Shown here piece by piece: positions 50,720 through 63,850 of a DNA stretch of 64,000 bases. How positions within the stretch are numbered: the first letter of the stretch is position 1; each line of letters starts with the position of its first letter. The notes under the pieces are model-generated. The model worked only from the letters and a program-made list of their open reading frames with translations, searched no databases and was not told where the DNA came from. This stretch comes from Dromaius novaehollandiae (taxonomy: Eukaryota; Chordata; Aves; Casuariiformes; Dromaiidae): NCBI RefSeq assembly GCF_036370855.1, contig NC_088099.1:71130718-71194717 (forward strand), read 5' to 3'. The translations under genes were made by a program, and so were the position numbers.

Positions 50720-51641
50720 TGTTCCAATCCAATATTGGGAGGGTTTCGTTATGATCCCAAGGACGAGATTAAGATGCTAAAACTGGTCAAATATTGTACA
50801 ACCTTTTAACTTTATTTTCCAAGAAGTGGGGAGAAAAGGTGGGGGAAAGGCGAAGGGGAGGCAAAGGGAAGAGGAGAACAAGAGTAAGGGGAAAAGATAG
50901 AGAAAGTTGGAAAAGGAGAGAGGAAGCTAGCTACCACCACTCCGAGTCCGATGATGTTCTGCTGACTCCGTTCAAATTACAGCTCAAGCTGGGTGCCTCC
51001 GACGAGGGACGCCAAACAAAGAAAACCCTGGGCAATTATAGCTTTTTCAAATTAAGTTTCCCACCCCTGACGTGGTAGTTCAGATCAATAGTAATTTTTA
51101 GGTCTGGGGTCTCCTGCTCCTTATTGGGTCTCATCACTGTCCCTAGGTAAGCTGTTTACTATTGCAGTTTCTGCTGACAGGTGTGTCTTCATTCCTCGGG
51201 TCCATCATCGTCTCTCAAGGTCCTGACAAAGAGGTGGTAATTCCAGGAATTAACACTGTTTCAGCAGTGCACAGGAATGCAAACTGCTGGTAACTCCCTT
51301 ATCATTCCAGTCTGCACCAGCTCTGGGGCCCTGTCTCACTGAACTAGGGAGTGCGGCCTAAAGCTTCAGCAAATTCAGCTACTCATGCTAAGCAAGTTTT
51401 ATAGAAGTTGTGCTATGCGGCAATAATTTACAGTCCAGGTCCCAAAGTCTCTGCCCGATCGTGGTCTGGTTCAGCGCAGGCTCGGTATGTCCCACGTGGT
51501 CACAGGGAGACCATTTCGGGGGTTGCAGCAGCTCAGTCCTGTTTCCGCTGGGGACAGATGGCTTGTTTGGGGTTATGGTTTGCTTGCACCTTATGTACCA
51601 AGAAATGTTTAAGGCAAAAGTTCACTCATCTGTCCGCCACA
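50720..51641 (-). mobile_element. Solo retroviral LTR, copy 3 (922 bp), minus strand, chimeric
   Basis: The boundaries are set by TG at 50720 and CA at 51641 on the plus strand, flanked by a perfect GGAAC duplication at 50715-50719 and 51642-51646. Reading the minus strand, the last 254 bp or so (50973 down to 50720) match the 3' part of the LTRs at 9712 and 19643: 'gaacggagtcag', the CT-rich tract, AATAAA (TTTATT at 50811-50816 on the plus strand) and 'ttgggatcataacg'. The upstream 670 bp are unrelated to them, with a TATA box at 51397-51403 (TTTTATA on the plus strand). It is therefore a different subfamily with a swapped U3/R. No internal genes adjoin. Short frames within it (51408-51710) are not credible genes. 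Confidence 0.88.
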
Positions 51642-51646
51642 GGAAC

Positions 51647-53968
51647 ATACATTAAAAATTGTAGGAATCTTTTTGAGTGCTTGAGTGCAATCTTTCCTAG
51701 ACCATCATGATGCTATTCTAGTCCTTCCTTCCTAGCCATCCTGTGTTCTTTATGACCAATAACACTTACTCTCATTTAATTTTCTGTTTTTTCATCCACC
51801 TGCACTTTCAGAGTATGGTTTCAATTTTTTTTTCCTAGTTTGGGAACCTTCTTGCCAAAAGCTCTCTTTACCTACTTATTTTTCAACTCCTCTCCCAACC
51901 TGACCTTGAAAATTTTGATGAAAATCAACATGGATTTCAGATGCACAAGGCCTTTCAGATGAAAGGTCCAGTTCTAAACTAAAGAAGAAAGAGTATTGGC
52001 CAGGAGGTATACTCAAGAGCCCAAAGAAAGGAATGTGAAAGTCTAGCTAATCTCAGAAAACTTGGAAAACACAGTTTCATCATGTGAGATCCAAGCACAT
52101 CATCTGGACTAATTCCTATCTCTTTTTCCCAAAGGTTTAAAGCACACTAAGGTCACCTTAGAACCTTACAACTTTCTTCAGTGAAATTGTATTTTTAACT
52201 ACCCTGGAAAGTCTCCCCCGTAATGCATTCTTCTAGATTTTTGTGTTTGTTTTTGGCATAGTTTTTGTTTCCCATATACTCTATTTCATGCTGCTCTAGC
52301 AATCAGCCTTCTGTGAATACAGTGAAGATTGTTATACAGGTTGATTACACTTGTTGTCCAAGATGAATGATTAATAAATAATTTCAAAATCAGTGCTTCT
52401 AATCAACTTATTTTAAAAGATCAGCACATTCCTATAAAAAATGAAAGACAACATGAAGTGAAGTAGAATTTTCATTAATACTTCCACAATAGTTCCACAA
52501 TAGTTTTCTGATCCACTTCAATAAAACTACTGTCCTTGCCTCTAAAGGTCAAGCAGATCTGGAAGATGAGTTTTCTTCATTTATGGGGAAAAGATGCATT
52601 TGTACAAACCAAGATTTCATGTTAATATACTGATATGCAGTAAGTACATTCTTGAACAGGGACTTTAAATAAAATCAAAATACTGATGGCATCTCCAAGT
52701 TAACACAACCGGTACAGATCCATTAAAAACACTTTGTGCAAATTGCTAGCCAGTCTCTTTTTCTGAGATTGATGCTTCTCTCTAGACTCTCTAGTCTCAC
52801 TCTTCTGTATATGTTTATTTAACTTCTCCCCAAACAGACTAAAGATCTTCTGTTCACTTGTGATGAAAGTGAAAACCTCTTCCTTTCACTACCTGGGATG
52901 CATTGGTCACGACTGCTCTGGGCTTGGAGCTGTTATAGTGTTTTGTATATTGTATTTCACAGCTTGAAAATGACCTCCCCCCATTTAGATCGTGAATGGG
53001 ACAATATTTTAAGAATTATTCAGTTCCTTAATTTGTTTATCTTTAAGTTGTTTCATCATTAGCTCCAAGCACTAGGACTTTCAAAGGAATTCTTATAATG
53101 ATTCAGAGAGGAACTCTTTCTATCCTAGCTGAATTTGCTGAACTCTTTTCATACTCTTAGAACTTTATGTAGACTATGGGTTTATGCAGGTCATGCAAAC
53201 CCATATCTTTGAGAACACATGATATATCTTTAGCATGCCTATTTTTTATATGTACTTCAGCAATAATGTGGCTTTATAAAAGCAAGAGGAAAAGCCAAGT
53301 AAAATCCTTTAATTTCAAGAAAACCTGAAGGGAAGTACGACCAAAAAATGCAGTTCATCTAGTTATGCAATTGAACTGGTGGAGATGTGGTCCATACATA
53401 GATCTTTTACACTCCAGAAACAACTTTCCAGTCCAGCTCATCCTGCCAGACCAGCATATTTCTCCCATGTAAACACAGTTTACATTAATAAAAGTCCTGG
53501 TTGCAATACCATTTATTGCTCCTGAAGGGAATAAGCTAATGCAAGAGAATCTTTCTGGCTTCTACAACTACTTCTGCACTATGGCTTTTGCTGGAACGTG
53601 GCTAGAAGTTTAAGCACGGATACATAACTATTTGCCAGAAATGAAGATCACAGCTGTACATTTGCATAGCCTTGCTAGGTGAGTTTCAAATTCATTCGTA
53701 CTAGCATTTCTGTCAGAGGTGTCTTTCACTCAGTAGGTCAGGGAGCAGAAACAATAACAAGTGGCTCATCTCTGAGACTCTATCATATGACATGTGAAAA
53801 TATCATTTAATCAATCACAACCAGTCATCACTTCCAAAGAACGAATATGGAATGTTAAATAAGCATAAAAAATTGCCTGCATTCCCTTCATAAATTAGAA
53901 GTTTCACTGCTATTTTTAAATAGCATATAAATATTGAAGGAAGCCTATCTTCTCATAGATACTCCACA
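51647..53968. other. Unique non-coding DNA
   Basis: No gene or named repeat recognised. A small CACAATAGTTC duplication lies at about 52486-52506. Confidence 0.5.
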
Positions 53969-54017
53969 ATGCATGCATGCGCACGCGCACGCACAAACAC
54001 ACATGCACATACACACA
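53969..54017. repeat. Alternating purine-pyrimidine tract (Z-DNA candidate)
   Basis: ATGCATGCATGCGCACGCGC followed by ACGCACAAACACACATGC and CACACA words. About 26 bp alternate purine and pyrimidine without a break. Confidence 0.85.
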
Positions 54018-57000
54018 AACAAAAGGCTGATTTTTTTCAAATAAATTATTTCTTGTAAATCATTCACTCAAATCCAATAATATTAAGACATCAAAATGCT
54101 AATTTCTAATGCTTATTGATTTTGGAAAAAAAACCTTACAACTGCATTTACTTTTTCTCTTTTATTCTTTACCCATTTGCTAATATAAGTCCCCTTGAAG
54201 AAATCACTCCACTGTTTCACAAAAAGGACTATAAACTTTTGTGTGACTGTAGTCCTCTTCTGGTGTATGGCACAAGTAAAAAGCTGTTCTGGTGAGTAAC
54301 ATTTGGGGGCATGAGTTTTTGATATCACACATAAGGTAAAATCATTGGAAGAGGTCAGACCAAAGTTTTCTCTTTCTCCCAATGACCAACAGTGGTTGCC
54401 AGGGGAATTGTATGAGAAGAGAACAAGCATATAGTGACATTTACCTGAATATTTTCCTATATAATTTCATTCTGGACTTCCAAAATATTTTCTCGTTCTA
54501 CAACAGAATGAGAGTGCATAACATTTCCCAGTAGGCTATGCAATTTTGGAAGATTGCAAGGGAAAGGAGCAACAAGGGCTTAAATCATCCTTGTGCCTCA
54601 GATAGCCCTAAATATCATTAACCTTTGACATTTTTCTGACTAAATAACATTTAACTTGTGTGTTTACTTAATTAGGGTAGTATTTTGAAGTTTTCTTCAG
54701 TAGGTACATTTCCAAATTTAATCTCTGCCATTACTTCCACTTCCCTCATCTTGTCCATTCTCCAAACTTACTGTTTTAACTTCGCTGAAGTTTAAAACTA
54801 TTATTACTTTCTCTCTCTCCCTCAGCCACCCTTATGCCCTTTCTTCTTCCTTTCATTCTTACCCATTTGTGCTTCCTTTCTCCTTCCTGTCTTCCTCGTA
54901 ATTGCATGATAACAGGATATGAGAACCCAAAACAAAATTCTGTGTGAACCTGTTGTTCCTCTTTAAGAGAAAATCTTTTACACCCTATTTCCTAATCAGT
55001 CTTTCTTTCACCCTATTTGGTTGCATTGGAGAATTTCCACTGGATGAAGTACAAGGCAGCACCTGTGCTTGGAGGACAATGACAGACATCACAGGAAACA
55101 GGAGAAGTTCTTCAGAAAGCAAACACAAGAAGCATCACTATTCCAGAGTCATCAAAGGGAGAAAATGGTCATCAGTGCATAAAATAGAGTGGAAACCTAT
55201 GGAAGGCAAGAAGCCAGGTGGTATTCTTCAACACTACAGGCTGATAGGCAGGCTATAATCGGCAGAGAGAGGAGAGGCAGAAGGCATTTCACACAGCTCA
55301 GAGTATCCAGTGGTTATCAGAAATAATTATAAATCATCCCAGATTATCCTTGTGATATTTTGTTCTGTTTTGTTTCCCCTTATTTTCCTCTAGGGGGAAA
55401 AAAAAAAAAAAGAAAATTCCTTCACTCTACAAATACTAACTATTCTGATTTAGCAGCCTAACTCAAATCATATATCTTTTAGGGTAGTTAATTACCTTTA
55501 TGAAGATATAGAAAGCCTCAGTGCTAGCACCACTATACACAGAATTAAAGGGATACAATATAGGATGTTGTATTTCTCTATAAGATTTAAATAACTTAAG
55601 TTTGGGATGAGTGCATCATTCATCAAACACAAAGCTATGAAGGCATTAAGCAGATCATGTCATGGCTTATGAAGGACAAACTACTCTATTTGTTTTTCTT
55701 TATAAATAAAGAAAAAACAGCATTTCATGCATCTTTAACTCACAGACTCTTTTTCTAGTAAAAGCAAGGCCATTTTATGCAAAATACAACATTATGTTTG
55801 AAATATGAATACTTTAAATGCAAAATTGTCTTTTGTACTAGAATTTTATAAAACAGTGAATCACGCCCACTCTTAAATTTTAGATGTAGTTATTTTAACA
55901 CTAACTTGTACTTTTCTTCTTCTCTTGCACTCCTGCTTTATCAATCACATGATATAAGAATAACTTAATATGAAATTTAAGCAAGAAATCTCAGTTATCT
56001 TAAGAATGTATTTGATTTTTATGTGCTCCTTAAGAATTTATTCCATATGAGAATTTGTACTCATCTAAATTTGTACTCCCAGACTCATCTAATCATTCTA
56101 ACTTTTGCTTGGAAGATGTGTGAGATTCCTGTGATGAAGATTGGAAAAAGTGACAGAAGGTCTGTCTTCTGAATGGCATTAGCAGTGTCACCTACAATGA
56201 CAACAGTGACCACAGTGCCATTGCCAAAGTGAAGTGGAACTCCCAAAGATCTACTAGATGCACTGAAGCTGGAGTATATTGTTCTGCTAGTTGCTGTAAG
56301 ATTTATGGTTGACAAGTTCAGAGAATGTATCCTTCCTCCTACCACTTCAATGTGATTACTCTATAAGCATGCAGAGAAAGATAGGATTTTTCTCTCCTGA
56401 AAGTTTCCTAGGGTCACCTTTGTTGTTTGAGCACTCTGTTCATTCTTTCTGTCTTTGCTAGCTCCTCATCCAGCTGATGTTGTTATTACTAAAGGCAATA
56501 GAACTTTCCAACAGAATTAGGTGGTTTCTCTTGTAAAATGACCATTTTTATGAACAGTACCCCAACAGTGGTTTGGACTAAGAGTTTACATTGTCTGGTG
56601 CTATTTATGTCAAAACGATCAAACTTGCCTGGTGTTCGAAGGTAATTCATCAGGCAGATTATCTTTTTATATTGATTCTGTGCCCCATCTTAGTTTGCTG
56701 TAGTTGAGAGCTTGGGCTTGTTTCCATGGAAATATTTCTACAGACCACACTTACCCAAATTAATTCTAAATGTAGCCAGAGTACTGCAATTCTTAAGATC
56801 AAGATCAACAATTTATAACCATTGATGAATGCTATCTTTAGGCTCAGATCCCGGCAACATCACTCAACCTTCCTTGCATTACCCTCCAGTTTACTGTGAT
56901 TTGACTAATCCACTCAGTGTGTCCTGTTTCCCATGTATGCTCCTGTTAGTGGGCAGTCATCTTCTGTCTTGTGTCTGCATCCCCATTGCTCTTCAAAGGC

Positions 57001-60000
57001 ATCTATTAAAACATTGGAAGCTTCTGCTTTTCTGTAGATTGCTTTCCCATTTAATTTATTTTTATGGTGTTAAGATGGACATTATAACTGCATTGCATGG
57101 TTCGGACTTAACCCAGCCTATAGCTGCCCTTTTTCTAAAAGTCACAAGCCCAGCTCCTTGTGTCCTTCATCTTTTTTTTCTTTTCCTTTCTTTTTGTAAA
57201 AAGCACCATATTTTTTTTCAATAATGGCTATTACATTTTTTGTCCACTTCTAGCTGGCACATTAAAGAAAAATTACATGTTCAGACACACATGCCCATGC
57301 ACACGTCTCTATTGTGGTGCAACAAAGAAACGTGGGTGGGCCGTGCACTCGTTCTGTAATAGCACACTTCCAACAAAGTCAGCTGTTACTTGCCCGCAGA
57401 AAGTCCCAGAACCCCCTCAAGCAGCAGTGAAGTCAGCAAATCAGACTCAGATTGCTTTCCTTTTAGGAGTGTAATGGGGATGAAGACCATCTCTGTTTAA
57501 ATTCATGGACATTACCTACTCATGTACAGAGATGGTCCTCTAGCTGTGACCTGGAGAATGCATGTCTACCTACCCACATTTCCTACTCTTTTATCCACAC
57601 GTAAAATCCCAGGTGGAGACTGCATTTTCCTTGACAGGAGAGATCAGTCTCTGAAATGGTACTCTCAAAGGCTGATCTGTAAGGAGGAACTCCAGTATCC
57701 CATGAAGAAGAGCTGATAGAAGGCAGCAAAGGATGGAAAATGGAGTTGACTTTTAGGCTGGTGCCAGGCACATCTTGTCTCCTTCCCATTTGCAGTGTTT
57801 TTACTTTTGCTGATAGACTATGCAAATATTTCACAATATTGCTTCTTGAGACATTACAAGTACAAACTATCTGGTTATTTAGATACTATAGTACCTAATA
57901 GGATGTTATCAATCTTTTGTAGTAAGAGAATACATAAATTATAAACAAATACGTCCTTTGGTCTAGTAGAACAGCATAATGATCAAAGACACACAATAGG
58001 AATGTATTTGCTTCTACTGTAAGTTTTATTCCCCCAGCACTGTCTGTAGTGATGGACAGGCAGTGAGCTGTCAGTTTTTGTTCTGTCTGTCACACTACAC
58101 TTACCTCCTGTTGTTTTAAGTAATCAATATGGGGGCTGAAATCACCTACCACTACCTCTGTTACCTACTATTTTGTCCACTCATAAATTATGAATCCCTG
58201 CACAACATCAAGTCTACAATTTCGATTGCATTTGCTAATCATTGATCAATAATTCAAAAGCCTCCTCTTCTTCAAGGGTCCCTAGTTTCCTGGAACATAT
58301 GGCAGAAGGCTGACAGTGTTCACGAGACTATTCCCTTATCACCAAAAGGAGCCAGGGAAAACAAGTTGTTTAAAGTTTTCTTCTTTCTTTTTTTTTCTTT
58401 TTTTCGAGAGACTGACTTTGTACTTTTTTTTTTACTATTATTTCCCTGGCTTGCTACAGTTAATGACTGCACAAGCACAGCAGCTCTCATATACAGTAGC
58501 TTCCAGGATAATTTTCAGTTTTACACTTTGAGAATACATGCCACTTAGCAGCCAATCTGGGTAGTTCAGTTTTACAGTGATAATGATTTCTACACTTACT
58601 TTTGCTGGAGTTGGACTACTTTTCCCTTTTCCAGTAGTCTTATTTTTCATACTTGTGTTATGCTGTTTATTCTCTATAAATGATCATGAAAATGAGATAA
58701 AAAAATCTTTACTATGTGTTCCTGTAAATGCATAAATATGAATGCAGAAAGCAATATAGTCTTTCATAAGTCAATCTGAAGTCCTTAGCTGTTACAAGAG
58801 ACCCACAGAATGCTTGCTGGAGTGTTTCTTTCTGTAAGATTGTTTTATTAGTTACTTTGCTGCTATAGTATGATCATGAATAATAAATAGCGTCATACAG
58901 AACATTTCTGATTACTTCTCCATGGAAATATTTTAAATGGCCAGATCCTGAAAACACCTATATGCAAAAATTCACTTCATGATTAGTTTCACTGGATTAA
59001 GCAGGGCCAAATTCAAACCTGCTATATTTAACTGTTTTCATGGCTGGGCCTAACAAAAGCTTTACAATTCCCAAACTTTTTTCAATCCTTTGTTCTATGA
59101 GTTGAACTTGAGAAAAGACCCAAAAAGGCATATTTATATTGTGTTGTATAAAAGATTCCTTTAATAAAAGACACATATTTACGTTATTATATTGCAATGG
59201 TTAAGATGTTAGAGTATGTGAATAAAAGCAATATGGTCATGCCACCTGATATTTTTTAGTAAAGTTGTGTCATCTGTTATTTTTATTTCTCTATTTATTA
59301 TAGCTGCTTGTAATAATTAAGTAACTAACAAAAAAATCAACCTGAGGCCTGGTGTTTTAAATACTTGTTAAAAAATTACAACTCTCATAATAAAGCTACT
59401 AATACAATCATTATGCTTTTCAGTGAGACAAGAAAGTTCATGTTTAGCTTGAGATTAGCTGACATATTTTTGCAGTTTGTACTTTGTTACATCATTTCAT
59501 TCAGGAGGAATATAATTCTGAACAGCAATCATGGATGCAGTTGGCATCAGAGTGTCCACTGGTGCTCTTTTTGTTGTTTTAGATGCTTACTGAACATTTG
59601 AAGGCATTGCATTTGCAAGATTTTTTATAAGAAAAATTTTTTATAAGATTTTTCATAAGAAAAATCAATCATTAAAAATTAGAGCCTTTAGTGCCTAATA
59701 AAGTTCACATTAAAATCGCATTAACAATAGCCCATTATACTAAGAGAAAAAAATACTTTTTCTAAAGGTTAATCCTAATTTCAAATGTTGCAACCAGCTT
59801 TTGAGACTGATATTCTGGTTTAGGACTTTTTTTCTTTTCAAAGTTTCATTTAAATGTCTGAATGATAGTTCTTAACTGAGTTTTCATACACAAGAATCAG
59901 AATTAGACTATTGTTTTATTTATAACTTTTATAATTCATGCAGAGGATTCATGGAAATCATGTTGTATCATCTTATGTCATGCATCTCATTGAGTTAAGA

Positions 60001-62460
60001 AATAAACAAAGTCAAAGGGGCTTCAAGATGGCAATTTTTTTAATTTTTGGTTTGTGGTGTCTTTTGGCCCATAGAAACAAACAGTAAGGAACAATTCCTG
60101 TCCTACAGAGTACACACATTTGATTTTTAGCATAAGCATAGCAGTTAGAAGAACACAGGGAAAGAGAACAGGAACGATGGTAATGAAGTGATGCAGGTAC
60201 ATATGATAACAATTTTCCTGACCTGATAATTTTGACAGTGAAAATGTGTCTTGACTATATCAAGCTATTTGCGAGGGAAAAGAAGGTTTGACAGCCATGT
60301 TGTTATGATATTTCCTGATTTCTCTTTTTTTTTTTTATATATACCTTTCTACATGAGAAAGAATTTGATCCTTTTTGCTGTTCATTTTTGCATTCATTTC
60401 CTCTTGGAATTTTGGCCAAAGAAGAAAATCCTAGAATAATTTCACCCAATACTTTTCAAAGTTAGTGCCCGTAGATGATATTTGCTGGTAGGACAGGTAG
60501 GCTTTTGACATTTTAGAATGAAAAAAGTTTGTTTGCTTGTTTTTTTCCATAGGGGAACTCAATTATGTTCAAAGCAAAACATTTCATAAAAACTCAAATC
60601 AGAAGATGTCAAGAATATTTTGACAGACATGTTCCAAAAATTATCTTCTGGAAATTTAAATGGGGAATTAGGAACACTCAAGTTACGAATCAGACCTCAA
60701 ATGTGGAAAGCTTAAAATCTCTTGTGAACTGCCCTGCTTTCAAGTGCAAACTTTATTCTTTGGCATCTTTTACCTCCCAAAGCCCCACTTTTCAGCCGTT
60801 GTCCTTCTTCTGCTGATTCCTTCATTTGGGAAAATCAAGCCAAAATCAACATTACGCAATTTGGTATTTCTGGCAGTAACTTCTGTCCTCTCCTAGCACA
60901 TTTTAGGGTCTCTGGTGTTGGTGGTAGAATGGGCCTGCCATAGGACACAGCTAGGAGATTGGCCAACCTGTAGAAATGATACTACCACCTGATAGAATTA
61001 AGAATAAGACCCTGTTTCTGTTCTAAAATTGTACTCTTTCTGCTTGAAGACAATAAAATACTATAAAAGGAGCTTTCCATTAGAGCTGTTTCTGAACCAA
61101 ATTTCTGATGCGTTTTTGAGAACAGCAAATGTCTTTAACAACTCTTGATCTGTTCAAATGATCTGTGATCTTAAATTCCTAAAGCTACAACTGAATTTTT
61201 GACAGTAAGTGAATCATCCAGTAGAGTTTTGCTTTTTTCTTTTCTTTTCTTTTTTTTTTTCTTTTTTAATAATAAGCTGCCATTTCCTGGTGTGATTACA
61301 GACATGTTGCAGTTGAATAACATCATTTCTGATGTAAGTACAGTGTGTCAGAGATCATATTAATCATATCAAGTGGGATAATTTGCTTAGATGAAAGGAG
61401 CAGGAACTCACCTAGTTGAAGCCTTCTGATTTTTTCAGTCAGTTTCTTTTTCTTTTCTCTCATGGAGAAAAATAGAAAAATGTTGTAACAGCTATCATGT
61501 GGAAGTACAGATAGGAAAGCTAAGCATGAAATGTAAGTTGAAACTGCATTACAGAAGGAAAGATTCCATGTACTAATTTAAGCTGGTGTTCAATTGATGG
61601 GAGCTAATGAACTACAAAAGCTCTAACATCTTCTGCAGCAGACAACCTAGTGTAAACTAATCAACATTAAGTCAATATAATCTAACCCTTCACTGTTCAT
61701 TGATCTTTTTAACAGGCTACATGCTGCCTGGTCATGTGAATGGGTGAGGAATGTATATCAGGAAGAGGATAAAGATGTTACCACAAAGGGAGACTAAAAA
61801 TTGGCTGACTTGAAAGGGAAATGAAAATTACCTGCTGCATCTCCTCATTCTGCTTTCATAAAATGCCTATATTCTTCATCAGTGCCTGGTAAAAAAAAAG
61901 TCCAGTCTGTTCATCCATGCTTGTCTTACTCATAAGCATCCAAGCTGGAGCTATACAATGAAACCATTAAAACTTGAAATGATCACAGGTTTAGTTTTCT
62001 TTTGCCTTAGAAGGAGCTTCACACCAAGACTACAAACTCAATACCTCTCTCAGAAAGTTTGAGAGGTGAATATGAAGAATTCATTTTAATCTAGGAATCT
62101 CTCAGTGGTTTGGAACACACAATTGTAGACATCCATCACTTTCCATAGAAGCACTGCCTTTTCTGAAATCTGTGGATATATGAGGGGGGATGTCAGTAGT
62201 TAGATAAAGATGTTACCTCTCTTTTGGAACTATTAAGACCTTTGGGGAAGAGTGTAAAAGTCATATTTTCTCCCAGGTTTGTGGCTGACATAAAACTGTG
62301 GAGATTTCATTGTGGACATGAGAATTTAAAATTTCACCTGGTGGTATGCATTTATTTTACTAAGAGAGAGAAACTCCTTAGGCAATTAAGCGATGCCAAG
62401 GTACTCAGAGCTTGGACCAAATGTCTCTTTATGTTTGTAGAAATAAAAGTAATATACTGC
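54018..62460. other. Long stretch of unique AT-rich non-coding DNA
   Basis: About 8.4 kb without a convincing gene. T- and A-rich simple tracts lie at about 55394-55412, 58380-58440 and 61230-61266. A TTTTTTATAAGA-type triplication is at about 59618-59668. Frames of 131 codons (56829-57224, plus) and 86 codons (56085-56345, minus) show no reliable domain. About 57940-58300 might be a very decayed antisense LINE piece, but this is not secure. Confidence 0.5.
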
Positions 62461-62605
62461 TTGTAAAAATATATTAAATATAAATACAAAAATATACTTT
62501 TATTTAAATATATATTTATACTAAAGATATATATTAAAATATATTTATACTAAAGATATTTATATTAAAATATGAAAAATAAATATATCTATTAAAGTAA
62601 TATAT
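62461..62605. repeat. AT-rich tract with a 29-bp tandem unit
   Basis: ATATTTATACTAAAGATAT occurs at about 62512 and again at about 62541, giving a 29-bp period, within a longer A/T-only tract. Confidence 0.85.
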
Positions 62606-63489
62606 TGGCAAGGATAATGTGCTTATTAAAATATGCATTTGAAAAGATTACTTTTGTACTTATGGACATACCCTGCAAGAATTTTAAACGTAAAAGTAGT
62701 GATTTACTCACAAAACTTTTCTACAGATTTCAATAGTATTACACCCTTTTACTATTAGATTTGTTCTTTTGTCTGGAAGTTTCAAAGGGGCCCGAGGGTG
62801 CTACAGACCTGATCGAAGTAGAATTTGACATACAATATACCTACGATTATCCGAGCCTTCATCAAGAATATTCTTGAAACCAAAAGACCTACTGAGACAT
62901 ATTCAGGACTGAATCCTGGTTGCTTTGCTCATAAGGGTTGTGTCAGTGCAGCTAATGGGACTGCTGTGAGAGTATGCCAAGCAAGTCTTGGCCTGCCAAG
63001 AAGAAAATGTCATATTTCCATGCAAGAAAACAAATAAAAATAAATTTGATGTACATTTGGAGAGGTGGTTTACATTAATGGAAACAACATATTTCAGTGT
63101 ATTCCAGCTTTTGATTGTCATTTTTACTAGGGTGTTCGCAATACTCTTGAAGTCCCTTCAAGATCAAATTATATTAAAATTGATATTTAAAATTTTACTT
63201 TTATTGTAGAATTTGAAATTGCATCTGTGCTTACAATGCCAAAATTGGAAAAGGATATGTGAAGAGGAATGGGACCACATTAAGGAAACCTCTCATTGTG
63301 TATGATAGCACAAGCCTATCCAAGACATTATTGAGTCATGAAACAGGTAAACTGAAGGACGAAAAAAATGTGTAACTTCAATCCCAGTTTTTTAGTTTAT
63401 TCAAATGAAGGACCCTCAAATGGTTTAGTTAGGAATTAAGTTAATTGGGTTTGGTGTAAGGTTGGTGCACTTCCTGCTGGAAAGTTTCC

Positions 63490-63850
63490 CATATTTCCTC
63501 TGTATAAGTAGCGGCTGGACTCCCATGTCACCCTGTTAGCCCAGACTTTAATTAGTTCTGGCATTCGCCTCATAATGATAAATGCTGAGATGATGAATGG
63601 AAATGCAAATGAGTGTGAAGTGGCTCAGCCATCAGAGCTGAATATCATTAATACCTTCCTACTGCTAAATCGATCACTGTCATCCCAGGATCCCTCTGTT
63701 CAGCGGGTGCAATTGGCTGTCCGCCAGAATGCCTTCCATTATATTGGCAGTGAAAACTTTGTAGGTTTTTTGTCCCCATATGCTTTTATTCATCTTTTGC
63801 TGAATATTTGTTTGGCAACTAGAACTCTAATATATTTCCAGCTGAGATGA
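63490..63850. promoter_or_regulatory. Candidate enhancer / conserved non-coding element
   Basis: A locally less AT-rich block with several CpGs and no repeat signature. It contains TAATTAG (homeodomain) at 63549-63555, the octamer ATGCAAAT (POU) at 63603-63610, an ATCGAT word (ONECUT-like) at about 63669-63674, and a full NFI palindrome TTGGC-N5-GCCAG at 63713-63727. A 91-codon ATG frame spans 63575-63850 but has no domain, and I prefer a regulatory reading. Deep conservation is inferred from the look of the sequence, not measured. Confidence 0.45.

Noticed and set aside
56085-56345. Minus-strand frame with an FGNGT word, like a T-cell receptor or immunoglobulin J segment.
   Set aside because: No recombination signal with correct spacing, no neighbouring V or J segments, and no splice context that fits; a five-residue match is easily chance.
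56829-57224. 131-codon plus-strand frame.
   Set aside because: Leucine/serine/cysteine-rich translation of CT-rich DNA, no domain, no promoter or splice context.
57940-58300. Possible antisense LINE endonuclease-region relic ('gggggctgaaatcacctacc').
   Set aside because: Only one or two phrases resemble remembered LINE sequence and they are not collinear over a useful length.
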